Shown here in pieces: positions 7,932-14,853 of a stretch of 64,000 bases of DNA. Position 1 is the first letter of the stretch; every line of letters starts with the position of its first letter. This DNA is from Pseudorhodoferax sp. Leaf267 (lineage in GTDB: Bacteria; Pseudomonadota; Gammaproteobacteria; Burkholderiales; Burkholderiaceae_C), in assembly GCF_001422405.1 (NCBI RefSeq), contig NZ_LMMV01000022.1, positions 238,628-302,627 on the forward strand, given 5' to 3'. A model generated the notes under the pieces. It was given only the letters and a program-made list of their open reading frames with translations, had not been told where the DNA came from and made no database searches. A program made the translations under genes and the position numbers.

Positions 7932-9062
7932 ATGCTGCTCACCCCCGACCACCAGGCCATCCGCGAAGCCGTGCGCGACTTTGCGCAGGCCGAGCTGTGG
8001 CCCCACGCCGCGCGCTGGGACCGCGAACACCATTTTCCCAAGGACGCCCACCAGGGCCTGGCCGCACTCGGCGCCTATGGCATCTGCGTGCCCGAGGAAT
8101 ATGGCGGCGCCGCCATGGACTACCTGAGCCTGGCGCTGGTGCTCGAGGAGATCGCGGCCGGCGACGGCGGCACCAGCACCGTCATCAGCGTGACCAACTG
8201 CCCCGTCAACGCCATCCTCATGCGCTACGGCAATGAGGCGCAGAAGAAGCGCTGGCTCACGCCGCTGGCGCAAGGGAAGATGCTGGGTGCGTTCTGCCTC
8301 ACGGAGCCCCACGTGGGCAGCGATGCATCGGCCCTGCGCACCACGGCGCGCAGGGATGGCGATGGTTATGTGATCGACGGCGTCAAGCAGTTCATCACCA
8401 GCGGCAAGAACGGCCACGTGGCCATCGTGATCGCCGTCACCGACAAGGGGGCGGGCAAGAAGGGCATGAGCGCCTTCCTCGTGCCCACCGACACACCGGG
8501 CTACATCGTGGCGCGTCTGGAAGACAAGCTGGGCCAGCACAGCAGCGACACGGCGCAGATCAACTTCGAGAACTGCCGCATCCCGGCCGACCACCTGATC
8601 GGCGCCGAGGGCGAGGGCTACAAGATCGCGCTGGGCGCGCTGGAAGGCGGGCGCATCGGCATCGCCGCGCAAAGCGTGGGCATGGCGCGCAGCGCGTTCG
8701 ATGCGGCGCTGGCCTACGCCAAAGAGCGCGAAAGCTTCGGCCAGCCGATCTTCCAGCACCAGGCCGTGGGCTTTCGGCTGGCCGACTGCGCCACGCAGAT
8801 CGAGGCCGCGCGCCAGCTGGTCTGGCATGCGGCCAGCCTGCGCGACGCCGGCCTGCCGTGTTTGAAAGAGGCCGCCATGGCCAAGCTGTTCGCCAGCGAG
8901 ATGGCCGAGCGCGTGTGCAGCGCGGCCATCCAGACGCTGGGCGGCTACGGCATCGTGAGCGACTTCCCGGTCGAGCGCATCTACCGCGACGTGCGCGTCT
9001 GCCAGATCTACGAGGGCACGAGCGACGTGCAGAAGATCCTGATCCAGCGCGCATTGGCATGA
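7932..9062 (+). CDS. Acyl-CoA dehydrogenase (short/branched-chain type)
   Basis: A 376-residue FAD-dependent acyl-CoA dehydrogenase. The flavin and substrate motifs are FCLTEPHVGSDASAL and KQFITSGKNGHVAIVIAVT. The C-terminal catalytic Glu361 is in QIYEGTSDVQKILIQ, the position used by short-chain and medium-chain enzymes, unlike liuA, whose base is internal. It is therefore not a second isovaleryl-CoA dehydrogenase. Butyryl- or 2-methyl-branched acyl-CoA are plausible substrates. A GGAGA motif precedes the ATG. About 160 bp separate it from the carboxypeptidase gene, so it likely has its own promoter. The next ATG overlaps its stop as ATGA. Confidence 0.92.
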   Translation: MLLTPDHQAIREAVRDFAQAELWPHAARWDREHHFPKDAHQGLAALGAYGICVPEEYGGAAMDYLSLALVLEEIAAGDGGTSTVISVTNCPVNAILMRYGNEAQKKRWLTPLAQGKMLGAFCLTEPHVGSDASALRTTARRDGDGYVIDGVKQFITSGKNGHVAIVIAVTDKGAGKKGMSAFLVPTDTPGYIVARLEDKLGQHSSDTAQINFENCRIPADHLIGAEGEGYKIALGALEGGRIGIAAQSVGMARSAFDAALAYAKERESFGQPIFQHQAVGFRLADCATQIEAARQLVWHAASLRDAGLPCLKEAAMAKLFASEMAERVCSAAIQTLGGYGIVSDFPVERIYRDVRVCQIYEGTSDVQKILIQRALA

Positions 9063-9550
9063 AGGAGGCCCCCACGCTCATCGCTTCGCGTATCGCTGCC
9101 CCCCGAGGGGGCGCGCCAGCGCCTTCGGGCGGCCGGGCGGCGCTGGCGGTTTGCGATTGCGGTCGCCTCGATGCGCGCCAGCGCCCACTGGCCTACGCGC
9201 AATGCTGCGGCCGCTACCTCGACGACTGGGCCGGCCTGCCCGCGCCCGACGCCGAGTCGCTCATGCGCTCGCGCTACACGGCCTTCGTGCGCGCGCGCGC
9301 CGACTACCTGCTGGCCACCTGGCACGTCAGCCGCCGGCCGGCCACGCTGGACTTCGACGCCGGCGTGCGCTGGCTGGGCCTGGAAGTGAAAGACCGCAAG
9401 GCGGTCGATGCCGACCATGCCGAGGTGGCCTTCGTCGCGCGCCAGCGCGACGCGGGCGGACGGGCGCACCGGCTCAGTGAACGCAGCCGCTTCGTGCGCG
9501 AAGACGGCCGCTGGTACTACCTCGACGCGATCGAGATCAACAAAGGATGA
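9059..9550 (+). CDS. YchJ-like (UPF0225) protein with repeat-derived N-terminus
   Basis: A 163-residue protein. The body matches the YchJ family: a degenerate SEC-C-type zinc motif (CDCGRLDARQRPLAYAQCCG), then ESLMRSRYTAFVRARADYLLATWH and a cystatin-like NTF2 segment ending SRFVREDGRWYYLDA. Function of the family is unknown. The first 30 or so residues (MKEAPTLIASRIAAPRGGAP and onward) are encoded by an intergenic repeat (9069-9144) and do not belong to the family. The normal YchJ N-terminus begins almost at the first Cys. The ATG overlaps the acyl-CoA dehydrogenase stop (ATGA), so translation may be coupled. Initiation inside or after the repeat at a non-ATG codon cannot be excluded. Confidence 0.8.
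   Translation: MKEAPTLIASRIAAPRGGAPAPSGGRAALAVCDCGRLDARQRPLAYAQCCGRYLDDWAGLPAPDAESLMRSRYTAFVRARADYLLATWHVSRRPATLDFDAGVRWLGLEVKDRKAVDADHAEVAFVARQRDAGGRAHRLSERSRFVREDGRWYYLDAIEINKG
9069..9144. repeat. Comamonadaceae-type C-rich/G-rich intergenic repeat
   Basis: The element begins with a C-run followed by ACGCTC, has a central GCCCCCCGAGGGGGC hairpin (9098-9112), and ends GGCCGGGCGGCGCT. From general knowledge of Acidovorax/Variovorax genomes this is a high-copy intergenic repeat. Here it is fully open in the reading frame of the YchJ-like gene and encodes its extra N-terminal segment. Confidence 0.65.
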
Positions 9551-9554
9551 ACGG

Positions 9555-10226
9555 ATGAATTTCGAAGCGGTGCTGTTCGACTGCGACGGCGTGCTGGTCG
9601 ACAGCGAGCCCCTCACCAACGGCGTGCTGCGCGACATGCTCGGCGAGCTGGGCTGGGTCATGACGGTGGAGCAGTGCATGGCCCAGTTCGTCGGCAAGGC
9701 CGTGATGGACGAAGTGGGCACCATCGAGGCCCGCACCGGCTTCAAGATGACCGAGGCATGGATGGCCACCTTCCGCCAGCGCCGCAACGACGCGCTGGTC
9801 GCGCAGCTGCAGGCCATCCCCAACATCCACGCCGCCGTCAAGGCCGTGCACGCACACTTCAGCGGCCGCATCGCCTGCGCCTCGGGTGCCGACCGGCACA
9901 AGGTCGAGCTGCAGCTGGAAAAGGTCGGCCTGATGCCGTTTTTCGAGGGCCGTGTCTTCAGCGGCCATGAGATGCCGCGCTCCAAGCCCGCACCCGATGT
10001 GTACCTGGCCGCGGCCGCCGCACTGGGTGTGGACCCGCGGCGCTGCGCCGTGGTCGAAGACACGGTCACCGGCGTCACCGCCGGCGTGGCCGCGGGCGCC
10101 ACGGTGTTCGGCTACAGCCCCGGCGGGCCCGGCCACAGCACGGTGGAATCGCTGATGGCCGTGGGCGCCGCGCAGGTGTTCACCGACATGGCGCAGCTGC
10201 CCGCGCTGCTGGGCGCGCCGGCCTAG
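9555..10226 (+). CDS. HAD-superfamily phosphatase (phosphoglucomutase/phosphatase-like)
   Basis: A 223-residue HAD subfamily I hydrolase. Motif I is FDCDGVLVDSEPL (nucleophile Asp9, acid/base Asp11). A helical cap follows (about 18-85), with SGADRHKVELQLEKVGL as motif II, MPRSKPAPDVYLAAAAALG as the motif III Lys, and CAVVEDTVTGVTAGVAAG as motif IV. It resembles beta-phosphoglucomutases and small sugar-phosphate phosphatases such as YniC/GPH. The substrate is undefined. It starts 4 nt after the YchJ-like stop and is probably co-transcribed with it. Confidence 0.9.
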   Translation: MNFEAVLFDCDGVLVDSEPLTNGVLRDMLGELGWVMTVEQCMAQFVGKAVMDEVGTIEARTGFKMTEAWMATFRQRRNDALVAQLQAIPNIHAAVKAVHAHFSGRIACASGADRHKVELQLEKVGLMPFFEGRVFSGHEMPRSKPAPDVYLAAAAALGVDPRRCAVVEDTVTGVTAGVAAGATVFGYSPGGPGHSTVESLMAVGAAQVFTDMAQLPALLGAPA

Positions 10227-10262
10227 CCGCGCGCACCGGCATCCCCAGCCAGCCAAGCGGCC

Positions 10263-11042
10263 ATGAGCACCCGCAAAAAGACGCCGGCCCCGCGTGCCGA
10301 CGCCGCCGCCGCGGCCTTCAGCCGCAGCCACGGGCCGCTGTACAAACAGGTGGTCGCTGTGCTGCGCGACGAGATCGTGAAGGGCGTGCATGCCGTTGGC
10401 CAGCACCTGCCGACCGAGGTCGAGCTGTCCGAGCGCTTCCGCTTGAGCCGCCACACCGTGCGCGAGGCGCTGCGCGAGCTGCGCGCCAGCGGCCTGGTGG
10501 CCTCGCGCCAGGGCTCGGGCACTATCGTCGTCGCGCCCGAGCGCTCCACGTCCTATATCCACGAGACCGGCACGATTGCCGACCTGTCGCAGTACTCGGC
10601 CCCGCGCTGGGACATCGTCAGCAGCGAGATGGTCGCGGTCGACGCCGAACTCGCCCCGCGCCTTCACAGCAAGGTCGGCCAGCGCTGGCTGCGCATCGAG
10701 GCCTACCGCTACGGCGAGCTGGGCACGGCGCCCGTGTTCTGGACGCTCGTCTACCTGCACGAAGACGTGGCCGGCATTGGTCGCCTGGTGGGCCGGCGCG
10801 AGCGCCCGCTCTACGAAATGATCGAGGACATGTACGGCGAGCGCGTGGCCGAGGTGGAGCAGCGCGTGAATGCGCGCCAGGTGCCCGAGGGGTTGGCGGG
10901 TCGGCTGGAGCTGGCGCAGGGCAGCACGGTGATCGAGGTGGTGCGGACCTACCAGCTCACGACGGGCAAGATCGTGGAGGTGTCCTGCAATCTGTATCCG
11001 ACGGCGCATTTCAGTCTGGTGCTGAAGTTGCGCCGGGCCTGA
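10263..11042 (+). CDS. GntR-family regulator, HutC/UTRA subfamily
   Basis: A 259-residue transcription factor. The N-terminal winged helix (about 22-90) contains LYKQVVAVLRDEIVKGVHAV, LPTEVELSERFRLSRHTVRE and ALRELRASGLVASRQGSGT, the GntR signature. The C-terminal UTRA ligand domain (about 105-250) contains RWLRIEAYRY, FWTLVYLHED and VIEVVRTYQLTTGKIVEVS. HutC-type regulators sense small metabolites such as urocanate, amino sugars or phosphonates. The ligand here is unknown. It lies 36 nt after the HAD phosphatase gene, so the phosphatase could be part of its regulon. No clear operator was seen nearby. Confidence 0.9.
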   Translation: MSTRKKTPAPRADAAAAAFSRSHGPLYKQVVAVLRDEIVKGVHAVGQHLPTEVELSERFRLSRHTVREALRELRASGLVASRQGSGTIVVAPERSTSYIHETGTIADLSQYSAPRWDIVSSEMVAVDAELAPRLHSKVGQRWLRIEAYRYGELGTAPVFWTLVYLHEDVAGIGRLVGRRERPLYEMIEDMYGERVAEVEQRVNARQVPEGLAGRLELAQGSTVIEVVRTYQLTTGKIVEVSCNLYPTAHFSLVLKLRRA

Positions 11043-11146
11043 GCCCATCCGGCCTTCGGCCCCTGCATCGCACCGTCTCTCGGGCGCCGCGCGCAAGCTT
11101 GCGAGTCCATGTGTCGCAACGCGCGCCCTCGGGCTTGCAAGCCGGC

Positions 11147-11359
11147 TCAGTCGCCCCACGGATCCCGACCCGGTGGGGGTCTTTCGCCAGATGCTTCGAG
11201 CACTTGCGCTGTTTGACGGAACGGGTGCCCTGCGCTCGTTTCCAGCCAGGCCACGGCGCGGGCCCACAGCTTGAAGCGATGCGGCCCCAAATCAAAAACG
11301 GCGACCTGCTTGTCGTGCAAGGTCCGGCTCACGCGGACCGTCCAGCGTTTCGTGTCCAT
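11147..11359 (-). CDS. Hypothetical protein (70 aa)
   Basis: A possible small gene of 70 codons starting at the ATG at 11359, preceded by GGAGAG at good spacing. The product is basic and Trp-rich at its start (MDTKRWTVRVSRTLHDKQ, then FDLGPHRFKLWARAVAWLE) and has no recognisable domain, signal peptide or membrane segment. Codon third positions are GC-biased but less so than in neighbours. It is followed on the opposite side by the GntR gene, with which it converges. I do not recognise a family. The case rests only on the start context and length, so it could be spurious. Confidence 0.4.
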   Translation of the reverse strand: MDTKRWTVRVSRTLHDKQVAVFDLGPHRFKLWARAVAWLETSAGHPFRQTAQVLEASGERPPPGRDPWGD

Positions 11360-11471
11360 GTGTCGCTCTCCAGTCATGCACCGTCAGCAAGCGGGCGCTC
11401 GGCGCAGCGGCTCGGCAAGTGCCCATGGCGCACCGCGCACAGTCTTGCGGGTGCCGCGGCCGATGGGCACG

Positions 11472-11840
11472 TCAGCCTGTGGGGTCTGCGGCATGTTTGA
11501 CATGCCGCAGCGCGACGGGAGCGAACATCCTCAGTTCGATGTTGTGCTGCCTGCAGTACCCGGACTGCAGCCATAGGCGCAAGGGCTTTCGGCCTTTGCT
11601 CGCCTTGCAGCCGATGCAGCACAGCACGACGTCGTCGACCGTCGGTTTTTTTCCTGCGTTGAGGCTGTCCCAGGTGGGGAAGGTGCTCCGCAGCCCGCTC
11701 GCTTCGCAAAACAGCTTGGCGCAGTAGACACAGCGCGCGTCGCGCGCCAGCACCTCCAGGGCCACGGCCCAGGGCACTTTGCAGCGAATCGCCGAACGGT
11801 GCAGTGCACGCAGCATGAGATCGTTCAGAGGCTTTGACAT
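11472..11840 (-). CDS. HNH-nuclease-like zinc protein lacking the catalytic residues
   Basis: A 122-residue protein starting at ATG 11840, with GGAAAG just upstream; a longer open frame to 11993 lacks such a signal. After an N-terminal helix, VLARDARCVYC starts a zinc ribbon whose second half is VVLCCIGCKASKG. The Cys37-x2-Cys40 and Cys75-x2-Cys78 pairs are those of HNH endonucleases. Where HNH enzymes carry Asp/Glu-His before the loop there is PTWDSLN, and the later Asn positions read DD and CK. The His and Asn of the active site therefore look lost. It may bind DNA or zinc without cutting, or be decaying. It is isolated between the small ORF and the PEP-CTERM gene. Confidence 0.65.
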   Translation of the reverse strand: MSKPLNDLMLRALHRSAIRCKVPWAVALEVLARDARCVYCAKLFCEASGLRSTFPTWDSLNAGKKPTVDDVVLCCIGCKASKGRKPLRLWLQSGYCRQHNIELRMFAPVALRHVKHAADPTG

Positions 11841-12141
11841 GGCTTTCCAAAGGATCGATTGGCGCAGACGAGGCGTCCGCGATGTCCACGTTGTCGGCTG
11901 TGTCCGAAGACGCCGCGTCGACGCCCAAGGCGTCGACGCGGGGTGCTTGCGCTTCGCTCGGACGTCCCTCACGGGCGTTGCAGCGAAGGTCAACCCGCTC
12001 GATCGGGTCGCTGGCCAGCAGCATCCAGACGGGCCTGCCCTGCGCCTTGGGGGCCAGCGTGCCTACGCTGGGCACCGGCGCAGTGCGCCCGGCTGTGCAG
12101 CGCGTCTCGCACCAGCGGCCTGCACGAGCCGGAACGCGTGG
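11841..12141. other. Intergenic stretch between HNH-like and PEP-CTERM genes
   Basis: Three hundred bases without a convincing gene; open frames here are short shadows. The only clear structure is the 13-bp-arm inverted repeat at 11913-11941, listed separately. Confidence 0.5.
11913..11941. repeat. Perfect inverted repeat (13-bp arms, 3-nt loop)
   Basis: CCGCGTCGACGCC and GGCGTCGACGCGG flank a CAA loop. On the minus strand it lies about 200 nt beyond the PEP-CTERM stop and 73 nt before the HNH-like start. No T-run follows on either strand, so it could be a Rho-assisted or processing hairpin, or a protein-binding site. Confidence 0.55.
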
Positions 12142-12954
12142 TCAGCTGACCTTGCGCCTGCGTGCCAACCCTGCCAGGCCCACCAAGCCCAAGCCCAGCA
12201 AGGCGAGGGAAGATGGCTCCGGGATCTCGATGCGGTCGCTGGTGATCGCCATCAGGAAGTTCACCTGGTTGGCCTGGCCTTCGACCGTGGTGAACCCGAT
12301 GCACGGCGACGCGGATCCCGTTGCGGCACAGGCTGCCGGGCTGAGCGTTGTCAGACTGGGCGCGGCAAAGAAGCTGAAGAAGTATTGGTCCGCACCAACG
12401 GTGAACGAATTGTTCAGCGACCCGTTCAGCACCCAGATGTCGTTGCATGGCGTCGGGCTCGCCACCACGCAGGGGGCCGAATTGGCCGTCTCGGCGAAAC
12501 GGATCGTGTACGTGGCCACGTACTCCGTGAACGCCGCAGCGCTACCGGTGGGCCGCAGTCCCAGGGTGGCACGAATGGTGGCGCGGGTCAGCGTCGCATA
12601 GTCGACATCCAGCACGTTGTTGGAGTGCGTGTACGTGTTGGCCGCCTTGGCGGCGCCGTTCGTTGCGATCGTGCCCGTTTGCGGACTTGCCGTGATGCCG
12701 ATGCCGCTTCGCCCTGGGCCTGGACCCGCGGCCGGGCAATCGCCCCACGTGATCGATGACGAACTGACGAGCTCGCAGCCATTGGCATTTCCGGGGCCCG
12801 CTCCGTTGAACGTCGTTGCGCCCGCAGTGGTCAAGAAAACGCTGGACACGGTGTAGTCCCAGTTGACGATCGGCGCCGCGTGGCTCGCCGAAGCGGCCAT
12901 GGTCCCCAGGGCCAACACGCCGGTAGCAATGATGATCTTGTTGATTTGCTTCAC
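12142..12954 (-). CDS. THxN-family PEP-CTERM sorting-domain protein
   Basis: A 270-residue exported surface protein. The signal peptide is about residues 1-26 (ending SHA before APIVNW). The body contains TYTHSNN, which carries the THxN motif that names this PEP-CTERM subfamily. The C-terminus is a textbook sorting signal: PEPSSLALLGLGLVGLAGL followed by RRRK. Such proteins are processed by exosortase (EpsH/XrtA) and associate with exopolysaccharide and floc formation. The start is GTG at 12954, with GGAGG about 8 nt upstream. A sigma-54-like promoter lies 70-85 nt upstream, consistent with the PrsK/PrsR-RpoN control known for PEP-CTERM genes. No exosortase gene is in this window. Confidence 0.93.
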   Translation of the reverse strand: MKQINKIIIATGVLALGTMAASASHAAPIVNWDYTVSSVFLTTAGATTFNGAGPGNANGCELVSSSSITWGDCPAAGPGPGRSGIGITASPQTGTIATNGAAKAANTYTHSNNVLDVDYATLTRATIRATLGLRPTGSAAAFTEYVATYTIRFAETANSAPCVVASPTPCNDIWVLNGSLNNSFTVGADQYFFSFFAAPSLTTLSPAACAATGSASPCIGFTTVEGQANQVNFLMAITSDRIEIPEPSSLALLGLGLVGLAGLARRRKVS

Positions 12955-13024
12955 TTTGTCGCCTCCAAATTGCGATCCAGGCAGTTGCCCGAATCGATCG
13001 GTCGTGGACCGATGGGCGCGTCAT

Positions 13025-13038
13025 GCACTTTGTGTGCC
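13025..13038 (-). promoter_or_regulatory. Candidate sigma-54 promoter for the PEP-CTERM gene
   Basis: Read on the minus strand the site is GGCACACAAAGTGC, with the diagnostic GG-N10-GC spacing. The -24 GGCAC is intact and the -12 is GTGC in place of TTGC. Initiation would be near 13013, giving a leader of about 60 nt to the GTG at 12954. Confidence 0.55.
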
Positions 13039-13043
13039 TGTAT

Positions 13044-13059
13044 GCGATTAAATAATCGC
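13044..13059. promoter_or_regulatory. Inverted repeat upstream of the PEP-CTERM promoter
   Basis: GCGATTA and TAATCGC arms separated by AA, immediately upstream of the sigma-54-like element. It could be a regulator site. A sigma-54 activator usually binds farther upstream, so identity is open. Confidence 0.4.
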
Positions 13060-13417
13060 GACAATAGGTTACGAATTTGGATCAAATCCAAGCGGATGCG
13101 TATGTAAGAAAACTCGTCAGTTTCACGTAAGACATGTGTATGAAGTTAACTGACAGATATGCACTCTTGGTAATACAAATCGGAAGGTCGTGGCTTATCG
13201 CACAGGGCATTGCGGCGGATTTGTTGCGTTATTTCGCGCGACAGTGCTGGTAGGGAGACGCAAAAATGCAAGCTGACGCATCCACGGATGGTTTTCGTCT
13301 GCTAAATGCGCTAATTTGCGGGGCTTTCTCTTCCGTGGATCTGCCAGCGCGTCGTGATGGTTGGTAACCGTCTTCACGATCGGTTGCACGCACGCCGTCT
13401 TGACCGATGGCGACCAT

Positions 13418-13435
13418 GCACGCGTATACGCGTGC
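13418..13435. repeat. 18-bp perfect palindrome
   Basis: GCACGCGTATACGCGTGC, perfectly self-complementary, 29 nt beyond the amidase stop on the minus strand. There is no T-run, so it is more likely a protein-binding site or transcript-end hairpin than a standard terminator. Confidence 0.5.
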
Positions 13436-13463
13436 CCAGCGCGCGCCGCGTCGCGCTCAGCCG

Positions 13464-14804
13464 TCACCCCAGCATTGCCGCCTGCTGCAAGTGGAAATCC
13501 GTCCCCCGCTGCAACTCGACCCCTGCCTGCAGCAACATCGGTTCCTGCCATTGCGCAGCCTCAAGCTGGACTCCGATCGGCATCCCCAGCCCCGTGAACC
13601 CGCATGGCACCGACAGCCCGGGAATGCCGGCCAGAGCTCCCGCATAGGTATTCCGCGTCACGGCCCTGGTGGCCTCCAGCAGGTTGTTCCCGTCTTCGAT
13701 CAGCGGCGCGCCGGCCGGCGTGGTGGGCGACAGCAGCATGTCCACCTGGGCGAACACGCCGCGCAATTGCAGGCGCCAGCGGTTGCGAAAGGCCATGGCT
13801 TCGGCGTACTGCACGGCCGTGAAGTCCAGGCCGTTGCGCATGCGCTCGTAGGTGGCGGCGTTGATGGCTTGCGGGTTGTGGGTCAGCTGCTGGTGGAACA
13901 CGTGGCACACGTCGGCGAAGACCGCGTGCGTCTGGTGGATGTGCGCCTCGCCGGCCAGCGGCAGGTCGACATCGACCAGCACGGCGCCCGCGCGCTCCAG
14001 GTGGTGGGCGGCGGCCATCACGGCCTCGCCCACGCCGGCCTCCAGCTGCTCGAAGTAGTGCTGGCGCGGGATGCCGATGCGCCGGCCGGCGATGCCGTCG
14101 TTCAGCGTGGTCAGCACGTGCGGCACCGGCAGGTCGACGGTGGTCGGGTCGGCAGCGTCGTAGCCGGCCAACACGGCGAACAGCCGCGCCACGTCGGTCA
14201 CGCGGCGCGCCAGCGGGCCGACGGAGTCGTTGTGCTCGCTGACCGGCACCACGCCGCGGATCGGGATGCGGCCGTGCGTGGGGCGCAGGCCGGCGACGCC
14301 GTTCAGGCTGGCCGGCAGCCGCACCGACCCACCCGTGTCGGTGCCCAGCGAGCCGGTGCACATGCCGGCCGCCACGCTGACGGCCGAGCCGCCGCTGCTG
14401 CCGCCGGGGATGCGTTCCGGGTTCCAGGGGTTGCGGCACTGGCCACCCACGGTGCTGAGCGAGCGCGAACCGAAGGCCAGTTCGGCCATGTTGGCGCGGC
14501 CCACGATCGTGGCGCCGGCCTTGCGCAGGCGCTCCACCACGGGTGCGTCGGCGGTGGCGATGTTGTCGGCCAGGAAGGACGCGCCGGCCGACGAGGCCTG
14601 GCCGGCGATGTCGATGTTGTCTTTCACGGATACGGTCATGCCGTGCAGCAGGCCCAGCCACTCGCCGCGCTCCTGCGCGGCGTCGGCCTGCTGGGCCGCG
14701 CCCATGGCACCGGCCTCGTCCAGGCTGATCATGGCCCGCAGCTGCGGGTTGTGGCGGCGGGCCTGCTCCAGTTGCCGGGCCGTGCGTTCGGAATACGTGG
14801 TCAT
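13464..14804 (-). CDS. Amidase-signature hydrolase (distal copy)
   Basis: A 446-residue amidase-signature enzyme hydrolysing C-N amide bonds. The Ser-cisSer-Lys triad is complete: Lys61 in VSVKDNIDIAG, cis-Ser136 in IPGGSSGGSAVSVAAG and nucleophile Ser160 in GTDTGGSVRLPASLNG. The 75/24 spacing is the one known from FAAH and MAE2. The start is ATG 14804, with AAGG upstream; the longer open frame to 14945 is read-through. It is the last gene of a minus-strand operon with a related amidase, a DHA2 exporter and a solute-binding protein. It is clearly a paralogue of the upstream amidase but diverged, so the two probably differ in substrate. GatA is excluded by context, as there is no GatB or GatC. 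Confidence 0.92.
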   Translation of the reverse strand: MTTYSERTARQLEQARRHNPQLRAMISLDEAGAMGAAQQADAAQERGEWLGLLHGMTVSVKDNIDIAGQASSAGASFLADNIATADAPVVERLRKAGATIVGRANMAELAFGSRSLSTVGGQCRNPWNPERIPGGSSGGSAVSVAAGMCTGSLGTDTGGSVRLPASLNGVAGLRPTHGRIPIRGVVPVSEHNDSVGPLARRVTDVARLFAVLAGYDAADPTTVDLPVPHVLTTLNDGIAGRRIGIPRQHYFEQLEAGVGEAVMAAAHHLERAGAVLVDVDLPLAGEAHIHQTHAVFADVCHVFHQQLTHNPQAINAATYERMRNGLDFTAVQYAEAMAFRNRWRLQLRGVFAQVDMLLSPTTPAGAPLIEDGNNLLEATRAVTRNTYAGALAGIPGLSVPCGFTGLGMPIGVQLEAAQWQEPMLLQAGVELQRGTDFHLQQAAMLG

Positions 14805-14853
14805 GGAGCCTTCTTTCGTTGGGTGAAGCGTTGAGGGGTGGGAACAGGTGGCA

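Larger units (their letters stand above)
12955..13463. other. 509-bp intergenic region upstream of the PEP-CTERM gene
   Basis: Noticeably more AT-rich than the surroundings between about 13040 and 13330. It holds the PEP-CTERM promoter region (sigma-54-like element at 13025-13038, inverted repeat at 13044-13059) and an 18-bp palindrome near the end of the amidase operon at 13418-13435. Open frames across it have no coding character, and no RNA gene was recognised. Confidence 0.5.

Noticed and set aside
9069-9144. The repeat before the YchJ-like gene as a Rho-independent terminator of the acyl-CoA dehydrogenase gene
   Set aside because: There is a G/C hairpin but no U-tract, and the reading frame is open through it from an ATG overlapping the stop.
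13195-13551. A 118-codon minus-strand frame in the intergenic region
   Set aside because: It lacks a ribosome-binding site, overlaps the amidase end, and its sequence has no coding character.
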